A stretch of 64,000 nucleotides of DNA from Calliopum simillimum. Its lineage: Eukaryota > Arthropoda > Insecta > Diptera > Lauxaniidae. The translations under genes and the position numbers were made by a program. The notes beneath the pieces are model-generated. The model made no database searches and had not been told where the DNA came from. It saw only the letters and a list, made by a program, of their open reading frames with translations. This document shows positions 12,520 through 22,085 of the stretch, piece by piece. The stretch covers positions 112,234,897 through 112,298,896 of the forward strand of contig OX638370.1 in NCBI GenBank assembly GCA_951812925.1, in the 5' to 3' direction. Every line of letters starts with the position of its first letter. The first letter of the stretch is position 1.

Positions 12520-12990
12520 CAGATTATATGCATACGTCCAGCTACCGAAGACCTCCTGCAACTCCTATGAGGACGACTTTCCTGATTCTTCGATTTTATT
12601 CGACAACAACTCTTGTCTATCACGTCCTCTATTGCCTTGTCGATTCTACTCAAGGGTCTGGCGGCAGACTTCGCCGTGTGGTTTTCGGAGAGACCTATCC
12701 ATCCCACTTGCGTATCTTGATTTCGTTTACTATTGGTATCTGGTTGAATTTTAGTTGTAGTTCAGCGTTTGAGATATTGCGAGACCACCGAACCTTTAGT
12801 ATGCGTCTTAAGCACTTGTTGGCTAATACTTGCCGCTTGTTTATAAGTTGTTTGGTAACAAGCCACGTTTCGCACCCTGAGCAAACGCGCCTTTCACTGC
12901 TGATATTCTTGAGTTGATGTCATCTTTTTCTCCACCATCCATGGAGATAGTGCACGGCGTGCCTGAACCCTTTTTTAAATCCAACGTCAT
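12520..12990 (-). pseudogene. Non-LTR retrotransposon (LINE) remnant, C-terminal RT region
   Basis: Read on the minus strand from about 12990 downward, the frame gives DINSRISAVKGAF, then after a frameshift ETWLVTKQLINKRQVLANKC, LRRILKVRWSRNISNAEL and IVNEIKIRKWDG, followed by stops. This order (xINSRIxKAxxAF, CETW, INKxQVxxNKCLRRIL, WxxxISNxEL, IxxEIKxRKWxWIG) is the C-terminal part of LINE reverse transcriptase polyproteins in insects. It is dead: frameshifts, stops, no catalytic YxDD block in the remnant. Endonuclease and 5' parts are absent. Confidence 0.7.
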
Positions 12991-13142
12991 AGCACATACA
13001 TTTTTTTTCAGATTCTGTCAGGGAAATTTATATTTTTTGCAGTACTTTCTATTGCGCACTCTACGCCATCGTCCAAAAATGCTAAAAATTCGAAGCCGAA
13101 GGGCATTGGGTTGCATGCACTAACGTATCACATGATTTGGAG

Positions 13143-13432
13143 TAGTGATGAGCAAACCCTCATAGCAGTCTTAGTCATGGATATTGAGTCCTGGTTTTGA
13201 TATTGAGTCATGGTCTCGTTATTGGACTTGGTGTATTAGTCACTACTGTAGATCATATGGTCTAGATCTTGACCTTAGAAAGAAAATATTGCAAAAGTTT
13301 GTTGAGTTTGCAAAATTTGGAACCTTATTTTTCAAAAGTCTTGATATTTTAGTTTTATCATCGTCTTGGTGTTGGCCTTGAAAAGTTATCAAGGCCAACA
13401 ATCAAGACCAAGACTAATTTTTCTCATCACTA
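13143..13432. mobile_element. MITE with TAGTGATGAG ends
   Basis: Terminal inverted repeats tagtgatgag (13143) and ctcatcacta (to 13432), with subterminal 'agtcttagtcatgga' mirrored by 'aagaccaagact'. It is about 290 bp and non-coding. The end sequence resembles hAT-type ends, but an 8-bp target duplication was not evident. Confidence 0.55.
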
Positions 13433-13439
13433 ATTTGAA

Positions 13440-14902
13440 GCCATATCCTAGACCTTTACAGAAATCCAAAAAAGATTTATGTGATGAATAAAATTAGGTG
13501 CACACTAATATGTTTAAACGAGCTCAACGTTCATTGAAAAAATATGCGTTTATGCGCCCCAAAAATATAGTTTGTCATGCTCGAGAAATTGTTCCACAAA
13601 GGTGGATGAAATTTTTGCATATATAAACGGTACTTGAACAATAGTGAGAGTAACATATCAACCAGAAAAATGGGCGGCACCACTTCCCGGTGATTTTTAA
13701 ATAAGAACCAAATTTTATTTATCTGCATCATATACCTAGTAATGGATTTTTGATATAACATAACATACGAAAGCGCGGCACCGACCATTTTTTCAGTAGA
13801 TATTATTTGCCCCAATATCCTCTTCATATGTTTAGAGACTCATCCACGTGCGCTTCAGAGGTTTAACGTTTTATTGGGAGTGGCACTGTCTACTTTTCTA
13901 GTAAACATAATTTATCTCGGTGTCTTTTACATATGTTCAAAATCTCATTTATATGCGACAAACAGTATCTGAGATATAGTGAATTGTGGTTATAAAGGGC
14001 GTGGCATTACCCATTTCTCTATCAAATAGCCTTCTCCTGATTTATGCTGACACACACTGTGAAAATTTCATCAAAAGCGGTCATGTGGTTTTCGAGTCTA
14101 CAGTGGACAAACTCACAAACATTCCCAGTTAAGGGAAGAGGATTAATTTTGAACCCGTCTTATAGGAATCATAGTTTACTTCCTTACTCTATAGTTTTCC
14201 GTACTAGTTAGCTTTCTAGCGTTAAGTGTCATTTGGTGCAAGCAATATATTATTGCTATAATAAGAGTACTCTATGTAACTATCACTATCACTAGGAGTG
14301 CTCCAGTTCTCTTGACCGCCAGTTGATAACCTCTTTAGTACACTATTTTTTTTCTCGAACGCCTACAATTATGCAGTACAATATGTGTTGATGATTTCTA
14401 ACGATAGCAGAAACTATTTCAAAATTATTTTTTGAATTCAAGCATCGAACCGCTTTATCAAAATTAAATTATATTTTTTATACGTAGAATTTTCGTAGTG
14501 TGAATGGGAGTAGATACTCGTAAAGTAAAGTTAAACTATTTTGGTGTTGGTTGTGTTTGGGTGTTCTTTTGCGCTCGATTTGGCTGCTCAATTTGAACTA
14601 TTAATTGGTATTTTTATAAGTATTCTTTTTTCTTATCATTTGCAATAGTTTTTTTTTATTTGGTGGCATGGCTCGCAATATTAAAATATATATATTTTTA
14701 TTGAAAACATACAACTTGATTTATTTTTTTTTTGTCATAACAAATGCTACCAAAAAATTAAAATTACCAAATCGTAAAAAAAAAAAAAAAAAAAAATTAT
14801 TCTTACAAAACAAAAACTTATGTTTCACAACACAACCAACAATAATTACCAAGTTACTCTTAAACTTTCTATCTCTCTTTCTCTCTCCCATTCTCTCTAC
14901 AG
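13440..14902 (+). other. lola: Intron upstream of tail module 1
   Basis: 13560-14100 contains diverged copies of a 'gggcgtggca...acc' type motif common in fly repeats. The last 130 bases before the acceptor form a long pyrimidine-rich tract (ctatctctctttctctctcccattctctctacag). Confidence 0.5.
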
Positions 14903-15017
14903 AAATGTTTGTTTTCGATAACGGTACAGAGTTAAAGTGTGTTTATCCCACCTTACACTTAGTTTCGGATATAATAAACCCCCCAACATCATCGTCGTTG
15001 TTGGTGTCGTTGTCGAG
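14903..15017 (+). CDS. lola: lola tail M1, first exon (spacer)
   Basis: The acceptor ctctctacag ends at 14902. The split codon gives Glu, followed by MFVFDNGTELKC. The frame stays open to a cgag|gtaatt donor at 15017, leaving phase 2. Ignoring the donor, the frame would end four bases later at TAA. That would give a finger-less tail, so an unspliced variant is possible. The phase-2 end fits the acceptor of the next exon exactly. Confidence 0.7.
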
Positions 15018-15186
15018 GTAATTCAAATATTGAAAATCATTTTTTTTTTTTAATGAACCTTCCTACAATTTTATTGGTTGTTTAGGGGGTGTTCATGAAA
15101 ATATCACAATTAGACACTGACCTATTTGGTACGCCATGTCTTTTTTTCTTTTTCAAAAAATTTCTCATTGCCGTTCAATGGTTTAG

Positions 15187-15496
15187 TGGTGGTGGTAATG
15201 ATGACAGGAATATTGATTTACTCAACACTGATTCTTCCATCTTTGCGCCTACATCATATAACTGCTCAACCTGTGGTCGTTCCTATCAAAGCGCTTATAC
15301 GCTAAAGCGTCATTTACGTAGTGAATGCAACAAGCCTAAAGGGTTCGTTTGTCGCTATTGCGGGCGCGGTTTTCATCATAATTTTAAATTAGTCGAACAT
15401 TTTCGACGTGTTCATGGCAAAAAACCGGACCACGAAACTTTCGCATCGCCATCGCAGCGCAAAACTACAAGAAAATCGAAAACAAAACGTAGATAA
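15187..15496 (+). CDS. lola: lola tail M1, zinc-finger exon (C2HC + C2H2)
   Basis: The acceptor ggtttag ends at 15186 and the single base t completes AGT (Ser) with the previous exon. Residues counted from that Ser: finger 1 has C27, C30, H43, C48 (C-x2-C-x12-H-x4-C) and finger 2 has C56, C59, H72, H77. The two are separated by seven residues. A C2HC followed by a C2H2 finger is the Lola tail signature, for sequence-specific DNA binding in the nucleus. The tail ends in a basic stretch QRKTTRKSKTKRR, a plausible nuclear-localisation signal. An AATAAA lies 150 bases past the stop. Confidence 0.88.
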
Positions 15497-15646
15497 ACTT
15501 TCGGCCGTATTTCATGTTTATTACATTTAATTTGTAAAGTTATGTATATTTCTTGAATTTTTGTTCAAATTTCGGATATCTAAATATTTTTGTAAATCAT
15601 TAAAGAAAGCAAAATGTTAACTTACTTCATTATTAAATGTGTATTA

Positions 15647-15652
15647 AATAAA
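15647..15652 (+). terminator. Poly(A) signal for tail M1
   Basis: AATAAA 151 bases after the M1 stop, followed by T-rich sequence. Confidence 0.55.
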
Positions 15653-16156
15653 CTAACGAATTATTTTCAATAATATACCTTTAAGTTTCGCATTTTGAAT
15701 TGCATAAATGTTGGACCATTAACTGTTAATGAAACTGGAGTTATCTGAATTCGCGCCAATTTCTAAGTTCTGTTGACGAAATCCGTAGAAAAATAGTTAA
15801 GTTACCAGTATTTATATATTATATTTTAAAATAGGGGGTTAGCATGAAGAAATATTCCCGGGGGGTTGCAGCAGTTTAATCTTTTATTTGGCATCTGAAA
15901 AGATGACATTTGAATTGAAAGTCGAGAGTCTTTTAAACCAAGGGTATGAGCATTTCAAAACCACAGCCAAGCGCAGTCAGCGTAGTATTTGGCTCGTCTA
16001 CTACAAACACAATAATTCAATATTTTCCATGAAAAATGTTTTTTATACCCTACACCCAGGGTATATTTACTTTGTCCTTCCTTTTGCAACACAAACAAGG
16101 AGGCGTGGCAGATATAGAAAAGTATATATGTGACCTGATCTATGAAAAGGGAGCTA

Positions 16157-16800
16157 GTTTGCAAACTACTCCATGGGAGAAACCGACTAGTCCAAATACT
16201 GGTCCTATCACATAAAAAGTTATATTTACGTTTTACATTGTTTGTCATTGGGCGTAACCAATTGTCTCCTTATGCATTATATTCGGACGAGTAAAAGGCC
16301 AATTTATTTTTGTTTTATTTATAAATTTCAAAGGGTTTAATATACAAATTTTACCCATAAACGTTAGAAGATTTTATAGACGAATGTGCTAAAGAGTTTG
16401 TTATATATTTCTGAGCATTGTGTTTCGGGTTCGAATCTCAGTTTTTTTATTAATTTCTTTATTATATTATACCTCTGGTATGTTGTTTCATTTTTCGCTC
16501 CAAAGACTTCAGACAAATTGTGTACAAATAAATGGAAATATAAAAATTGGAATTGAAAATCACCGAGTGGAGGATTTGAACCTGGGCCTCTCCACGTAGC
16601 GCAAGTCATTAGACCGATACACTATCGTTTGCTCTTTTTTACAGTACGTAATCAGTAACGTTATAATTTCACTGATACAATCGATACACAATTGTACTAC
16701 TTTTGGCACTAATGACGGATTATGCATTACATTCGCATCTTTTTTGATACAAATGACCGACTTTGAGGTACATTTGGATCATTTTTGGTACAAAGGATAA
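16157..16800. mobile_element. Composite element with two opposed tRNA-like domains, copy 1
   Basis: Shares long blocks with 29022-29843 (ttgcaaactactccatggga at the left, then caattgtctcc, and the cactatcgtttgctctt region). On the + strand at 16377-16441 a box A-like tagacgaatgtgctaaag precedes a box B-like gggttcgaatctcag. On the minus strand at about 16630-16561 a second tRNA-like block runs from agtgtatcggtctaatgac to caggttcaaatcctcc. Ends are eroded in this copy. Confidence 0.6.
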
Positions 16801-16934
16801 TATTGAAATTGAAATCTTACGTGAAAACAAAATGTTTAAATCTGTCTCATTCGCTCTTTTTAGCTTTCTTAAATTTATGATATAAAACTAAGTTTTACAG
16901 GAAAAACAAATTTCTTTCAAAATTACATTTTCAG

Positions 16935-17010
16935 ACCTATTAACACTTTGGTATACTGATGAAAGTATTCTTCCAACCATAAATTTACCTGAAATTCAAG
17001 ATCAGAAAAG
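16935..17010 (+). CDS. lola: lola tail M2, first exon
   Basis: Acceptor attttcag ends at 16934 and donor aaaag|gtattt follows 17010. It reads DLLTLWYTDESILPTINL then PEIQDQK in phase 1 to phase 2. It aligns with the first exons of M3-M5 (D-L-x-x-P/L-W-Y...), showing common descent. Confidence 0.75.
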
Positions 17011-17083
17011 GTATTTTTTTTTCGCTTACCCTGTCATACTTTTTTTCTCAATATATTGACTGCAATTTCACTGTTTTAAACAG

Positions 17084-17243
17084 ATTTTGTACCTCACGTA
17101 AAAAATTAAAGCGAAATGCCCAAGAAAAGATTAAGTGCACAGAATGCATTGCAACTTTTACACGGAGGGATAACTATCAGCGGCATTTGCGTAAATTGCA
17201 TGGATGGATGGTTAAAACAAACACCAATAAAAATTATCGATAA
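17084..17243 (+). CDS. lola: lola tail M2, single-finger exon with lost first finger
   Basis: Acceptor tttaaacag ends at 17083. The split codon gives Arg, then FCTSRKKLKRNAQEK, and a good C2H2 finger CTECIATFTRRDNYQRHLRK-LH (C-x2-C-x12-H-x4-H), ending at TAA 17241-17243. Where related tails have a C2HC finger, this one keeps one Cys and no pairing His/Cys, replaced by a basic segment. So it is either a one-finger isoform or a tail in decay, but the frame and both splice sites are intact over 53 codons. AATAAA at 17358. Confidence 0.75.
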
Positions 17244-17357
17244 GAGTTACTAACTGAGCTAAATTTAGATTTTTGAAATAATACATTAAATAGGTATTCC
17301 TTAAGATATTTTAAAGTTGATACATACCAACAGAAATTAAATTATCTATGAAAATAT

Positions 17358-17363
17358 AATAAA
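17358..17363 (+). terminator. Poly(A) signal for tail M2
   Basis: AATAAA 115 bases after the stop, followed by gtgtaaatgttcatagttgc. The last 13 bases of that tract recur after the M3 signal at 18102, so the duplication that made these modules included the 3' end. Confidence 0.55.
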
Positions 17364-17520
17364 ACCGTGTAAATGTTCATAGTTGCTAAATAATATTGGG
17401 GGTGAACGACAAACACATAAACAAATTGATGTCTGCTCTTTTAAGCTTTCGAATTCTTTAATATTTTTGAGTGGTATGAAAGATTTTCTTCTTTTTTTTT
17501 TTACAAAATTACATTTTCAG

Positions 17521-17584
17521 ACCTATTGCATCCTTGGTATAGTACTACAGAAGATTTTAGTATTATTGAATATCCATATAAAAG
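17521..17584 (+). CDS. lola: lola tail M3, first exon
   Basis: Acceptor cattttcag ends at 17520, donor aaaag|gtattt. It reads DLLHPWYSTTEDFSIIEYPY then KR across the junction. It is nearly identical to the M4 first exon. Phase 1 in, phase 2 out. The intron after it is only 64 bases. Confidence 0.8.
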
Positions 17585-17648
17585 GTATTTTTTTTCTCAA
17601 TATTTGTATTCTTGTTGGCATTGACAGATATTTCTCCGTTTATTCTAG

Positions 17649-17862
17649 AAGACCACAGGGTTGTGAAAAATGTGGGCAAATTAGACATTCTAAAGATTCA
17701 AATTGTAAAGAGAGAATCAGTTGTTTAGAATGCGACTCATCATTTACACTGCGGCATAATTTAATTAGACATTTGCGTCACAATCACAATTATGGAGCAG
17801 ATGATATTGCAAAACTTGAGAATGAAAAGAATTTGAAGTTGTTTAATATTAATAAATCTTAA
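17649..17862 (+). CDS. lola: lola tail M3, CCHC-like knuckle + C2H2 finger exon
   Basis: Acceptor tattctag ends at 17648 and base a completes Arg. A compact motif CEKCGQIRHSKDSNC (C-x2-C-x4-H-x5-C) comes first, then a normal C2H2 finger CLECDSSFTLRHNLIRHLRH..H. Compared with M6 (C-x2-C-x12-H-x4-C), the first motif has lost about eight residues of the helix-bearing loop and now resembles a zinc knuckle. The tail continues YGADDIAKLENEKN... to the stop. The longer open frame upstream from 17383 is intronic read-through: it crosses a clear donor and acceptor. Confidence 0.83.
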
Positions 17863-17924
17863 ATACATTCATATGTATATTGTCATGTTAAAAACTTATA
17901 TATACTTACGTTGTCTTGTACCCG

Positions 17925-18092
17925 CTTAATATATATCAAATACTTCAGTTCAGTGTCGCGTGCGAATGTCTTGACAGTATTTAGATATATGAAAGAAGAA
18001 AAAACAAATACTGTACAGACCGGTCTTGCTTGATTTGCTTCAGTTCAGTTCAGTGCAGATACTGTTGTATTTTACTGGCGCTGAAACACAGT
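17925..18092. mobile_element. Partial long-TIR MITE, copy 1
   Basis: Matches the 41028-41522 family over the 'atcaaatacttcagttcagtgtcgcg' to 'gatttgcttcagttcagt' part. It is inserted in the 3' region of M3, before its poly(A) signal. Confidence 0.65.
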
Positions 18093-18101
18093 TAAAATAT
18101 A

Positions 18102-18107
18102 AATAAA
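18102..18107 (+). terminator. Poly(A) signal for tail M3
   Basis: AATAAA followed by tgttcatagttgc, a context shared with the M2 signal at 17358. It is pushed downstream by the MITE insertion. Confidence 0.45.
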
Positions 18108-18481
18108 TGTTCATAGTTGCTTATATTGATAGAAAAATGTTATATAGAAATTCTGGGTAAATGAAGCCCGTAATCAAAACTAAAATGTCTGCTCTTTTAA
18201 GCTTTCGAAATTCATTTTTTTTTTGTGTGCATTCTATTATGTAAATTTTTGTTGCAATTTCTAAACTTTCATCACAAATTAATTTTTAAATTCAGTAAAA
18301 TATGGGAAAAATAATCCCCAGCAATTTCAATCTCTTGCGTAGTCAGTTTTTGAATATTTCAATCTTTCTTTCGTATATTGAATTTAATATTTGTGATGAT
18401 ATGAGAGATTTCAATCCTAAAATATTTACGAACGTAAATATAAAAAAAAAAATTTTTTTCTTTTCAAAATTACAATTTCAG

Positions 18482-18545
18482 ACCTAATGCATCCTTGGTA
18501 TAGTACAACAGAAGATTTAAGTATTTTTGAATTCCCATATAAAAG
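18482..18545 (+). CDS. lola: lola tail M4, first exon
   Basis: Acceptor aatttcag ends at 18481, donor aaaag|gtattt after 18545. It reads DLMHPWYSTTEDLSIFEFPY, the paralogue of the M3 first exon with the same 64-base length and phases. Confidence 0.8.
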
Positions 18546-18604
18546 GTATTTTTCTCAATATTAGCATTTTTGGCATTTACTTATATTTTTCCCGTTTGTT
18601 TTAG

Positions 18605-18782
18605 AAAACAGTCACAGGGTTGTGAAAAATGTGGCAAACTTAGACATTCTAGAGATTCAAATTGTAAAGAGCGAATCAGGTGTATAGAATGCAACACAAC
18701 TTTTACATTGCGACATAATTTATATAGACATTTACGTAATTGTCACGGCTATGGAACAGATGATCTTGCAAAACTAGATTAA
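18605..18782 (+). CDS. lola: lola tail M4, CCHC-like knuckle + C2H2 finger exon
   Basis: Acceptor ttgttttag ends at 18604 and base a completes Arg. CEKCGKLRHSRDSNC (C-x2-C-x4-H-x5-C) is followed by CIECNTTFTLRHNLYRHLRN-CH, then YGTDDLAKLD and stop. Differences from M3 keep all metal-binding positions, and most recognition-helix positions are the same (TLRHNL), so the two tails may bind similar sites. The open frame from 18570 is partly intron. AATAAA at 18994. Confidence 0.83.
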
Positions 18783-18993
18783 ACAAAGTGATTTTGAGGA
18801 TGTTTATTTTAAATATTACTAAATCCTAAGTGCATTGTCAGTTAAAATGTTTAAAAAACACATATTGCTTGTGGGAAAATGTTGGTTTTTTTTTGTTATT
18901 CCAAGTCCAAAAATGACTAGCTGATATTTCATTGCTAAAATTAGTTCATGTTTTATCTTAAATGCTAAGTTAAAGTTGTCATTTAAGAAATTA

Positions 18994-18999
18994 AATAAA
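18994..18999 (+). terminator. Poly(A) signal for tail M4
   Basis: AATAAA 212 bases after the stop. Confidence 0.4.
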
Positions 19000-19606
19000 A
19001 TAATGCTTCTAACTTAATAGTTATCGTATATTTATCTTTAGGATGACAGTGTTGCTGTTGAATTGGGCACTACTTTGATAAATGATTTTCATTGAAGAAA
19101 TTTCGCTAATCTCAATATTGTTTTCTAGGTTTTGAAACCTATAGTTTCTTTGAGTCTTTGTTACCAGCATCCATTGTGCCTTTATTTAGCCTTCATGCTT
19201 AACTCTAGTTAATTTAACTAGTTACAAGCAACAGAAAAGACGAAAGAAAATTCAAGAAAAATTTCAAATCATGGTGTGAAACCTTTCAAATCTTAAGCAC
19301 TATCCGAGATTTTAAGAACGTCTTCTTAATGCATAAGCTCTCTGTTTCAGCTGTTTGGTTATAATTGTATGGTACCTATTCTTTCCGCAAATATTCTAAT
19401 AAAGTCGGCATAGTTTAGAAAATAAGAATTTAAAAATATAATTCATAATAATTAATTTATGAAATACATGTGTTAAAATTAAACTTGCTAATTGTTAAAA
19501 GATCTGGTGAATATGGCTCTTTTTGGCTTTCTCGGTTTGATTTTCTTGAGAGATAATTTATGATACATATAATTTCATAAAAATAAATAAAAAAAAATTT
19601 TTTCAG

Positions 19607-19676
19607 ACTTGTTGGTTCCTCTGTATATTACTGAAAATTTATCCAATATCCCTTTAAGAAGCGATAAATTGACAAG
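19607..19676 (+). CDS. lola: lola tail M5, first exon
   Basis: Acceptor ttttttcag ends at 19606, donor gacaag|gtattt. It reads DLLVPLYITENLSNIPLRSD then KLTR. Phase 1 in, phase 2 out. It is a diverged relative of the M2-M4 first exons. Confidence 0.75.
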
Positions 19677-19737
19677 GTATTTTTCTCAAATGTTTCTTAA
19701 ATACGTAATGTAATCACTGTAATTTTGAATCTTTTAG

Positions 19738-19918
19738 AAAACGGTTGTATTCGAAATTAAGACGCGCTAAAGATAAAGACTCTAAATGTAAGGAGTGTGC
19801 CGGGAGAATTAAATGCCCAATTTGCGTGACAACTTTTACGATGCGACGTAATTTATACAGACATTTGCGTAATACCCATGGATATAACACAACGTCTTAC
19901 TATAAAAAACTACTTTGA
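19738..19918 (+). CDS. lola: lola tail M5, single C2H2 finger exon
   Basis: Acceptor atcttttag ends at 19737. After the split Arg comes a basic stretch KRLYSKLRRAKDKDSKCKEC, then the finger CPICVTTFTMRRNLYRHLRN-TH (C-x2-C-x12-H-x4-H) and a short tail to TGA. The first-finger position keeps only a shifted C-x2-C (CKEC) with no His, so it is another eroded first finger, as in M2. The finger helix (TMRRNLYRHLRN) matches M4 closely. AATAAA at 19975. Confidence 0.78.
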
Positions 19919-19974
19919 ATAAGATGTTTTAAGAAAATACTTTTTTTTTTTATATGTTTCGGACTAAGAGCTTA

Positions 19975-19980
19975 AATAAA
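19975..19980 (+). terminator. Poly(A) signal for tail M5
   Basis: AATAAA about 57 bases after the stop, followed by a long A run. Confidence 0.5.
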
Positions 19981-20009
19981 AACCAACAAAAAAAAAAAAA
20001 AAAAAAAAA

Positions 20010-21117
20010 AAGGATCAGAAATTTAAATAATTTTGATCACTATTTACATGTTAAGTTTGACAATTGTGAGATAAGTGGAACAGCTTTTGAGAATACCTAT
20101 TTTATATAGTATTACTTTAGACGGGGTCTTTCCATGATTTTCCCTAATGAAAATATTTAGTCGATCCTGATGCATACGTGCAAAGCTCCGAAGCATTCAA
20201 ACATGAGATATGATCTGATAGCTTTTAAAAAATTGATGATATGTGCCAGTTGTCTAGCAGGAGGAATTCATTTCCAGGCTATTCTACTAAAATATCAGTG
20301 TTTGCTAAGTACAGTTTGTTTTCGTTGGATGTGGGAACTGTAAAACAGACGTCAACGGGATTTCTTTAAAACTTTAGTGGGTCTCGTTTTAGCAACCCCA
20401 AGTTATATCGTCACCTCAATACTACAGTTAGGTAGCTCCTAAATTATCATTCTTCGGATAAGTGACCTTTGATATTCTTCATGATTTGGTGCACAATCCT
20501 GTCTAATCAGAGTTCTCTATATAATGCCATGATAAATAAAAATATTAATTTCGCAACAAAACTCCTTATAGATTTTGCAGTCACAGAAGTTATATGCAGA
20601 GAGTTCATTTTTGCAATTACAAGTTGTGATCTGTCGTCTGATTACTTTCCTGTTGTTATAAACAGATATGAAGAACCCAAAGAGTTAGAAGTTACCTATA
20701 GTCTAACATCGTGTACAACGAAAATTACGATACGAATTATCATTTTATTCAAAAACTCTCTCCAAATATGTTGCTTGGTTTTAACGTATGTAAATTATTC
20801 CAACCTTTTAAAAACCTCTATCTTTAGTTGGTCAATTGATGGCTTCGGTAAATAGCATAAGAAATCGCAAATCGATGCAAGTTTTTCGCATGGTAGATAT
20901 TTGAACCTTTGTTGCAGTAATTCCGAAAGCATTACATGATCGATTTAATTGTATAATCGAGATATGGTTAATAAATGGCTTGTTTGATATACGAGTAATA
21001 GGTGAAACAAATTTCAAATATTAGTAATGCCATACTTTTTATAGAAAAAATCAAATAAACATAACACCGTTCGACAAAATTCAACTTTTGGTTGCACATA
21101 TGAAAAAATCAATACCT
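20010..21117 (+). other. lola: Inter-module region, no gene recognised
   Basis: A 128-residue + strand frame at 20469-20855 has no motif, no start context and no matching splice phase. I do not call it a gene. Confidence 0.4.
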
Positions 21118-21182
21118 ATATTCTGAAAATATGGCTAAAAATAAGTTAACGTGTCTTCCCGATTTCCTGGAGAAGGTCGAAA
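21118..21182. repeat. Left end of segmental duplication, copy 1
   Basis: The block tattctgaaaatatggctaa...ggagaaggtcga is repeated at about 24354-24410. With 22086-22210 + 22905-22985 versus 25267-25475 it outlines a duplicated segment. Confidence 0.7.
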
Positions 21183-21184
21183 GT

Positions 21185-21970
21185 TTGGGCGTTTTCCCAA
21201 TAAACTTTGGAAAACTTTTGGTAAGCAGGATTCAGTATACCACTAAGCAGTAACCGTTTGACCTTTTTCCAAAGGAATAGCACCTACAACTTTCTCTCTG
21301 GTGAAGTAAATTGACATCATTACTTTTAATGCTGATTTTTGTTGCTTTGCTTTAACAGGTGGATTTACACCTTCTGGGCTCCATACCATGGATTGTTGTT
21401 TGGTTTCAGGGTCGTACTTGTAAAACCATGCTTCATCACCTGTTACAATTTTCTTGAAAGTGTTAGACTCTCCGTTTTTGAATTGGTCAAGAAAATACTT
21501 AGCAAAACGTACCTCTTTTTGAGCATCACATAAAATTCTAGGAACCCATCGCGCAGATTTCTTCGTGTATTCAAGATCATTTTTTAATATTCGCGATACA
21601 GCCTGAATGCCATGGCTCAGCAGCCCAGTTCCTCAGCAATGATTTCCTGGGTCAATCTTGGATCTTCGTCAATTTTAGACTTCACCAGCGCTACACTTGC
21701 ATTATCAGTCGAAGATTTTGGGCAGCCTTCTCGAGGTTCGTCCCCCACAGAAAAATGACCTGTCTGGAATCTTCGGAACCACTGAAATAGTCACAAGGGA
21801 TGGTGCATTAACTTGAAATGCTATTTGGAATTCACTAAGTATTTCTTAAGGCTTGAGCTTACGTCGAAATCCAAAAAGAATAGCAAACCGAATCTCTTGC
21901 TGCGTTGGCACTGGAATATTTGCTGACATTGTTTCACGAATTTTACGTTTTCTTCTCTCCGTTTTGACAG
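21185..21970 (-). pseudogene. mariner transposase remnant (5' two thirds)
   Basis: On the minus strand the frame starts near 21930 with MSANIPVPTQQEIRFAILFG, passes several stops, and shows KIVTGDEAWFYKYDPETKQ (first catalytic Asp of a mariner D,D34D transposase) and VWSPEGVNPP. It then ends near WYTESCLPKVFQ at about 21200. The HDN and YSPDLAP blocks with the second and third Asp are missing, so it is truncated at the 3' end. It does not belong to the same subfamily as the copies at 23061 or 25501. Confidence 0.8.
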
Positions 21971-22085
21971 ATCTTTCTGAAAATTAAAATGATATATCGT
22001 AAGACTAGCAAGTAGTACGCAATTTTTTGATTTACTAAAAATCTATGACAAGACACCTATTAAGCGAACTTTTGTTAGGCCCTCC

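Noticed and set aside
13531..13827. 98-residue minus-strand frame
   Set aside because: Lies in diverged fly repeat with gggcggcacc motifs, no recognisable domain.
16561..16630. True tRNA gene on the minus strand
   Set aside because: The box A and B blocks are present, but I could not form a convincing acceptor stem and a second diverged copy exists in a repeat, so it is tRNA-like, not a functional tRNA gene.
20469..20855. 128-residue + strand frame between M5 and M6
   Set aside because: No motif, no acceptor with the needed phase, ordinary AT-rich composition. Kept only as unknown.
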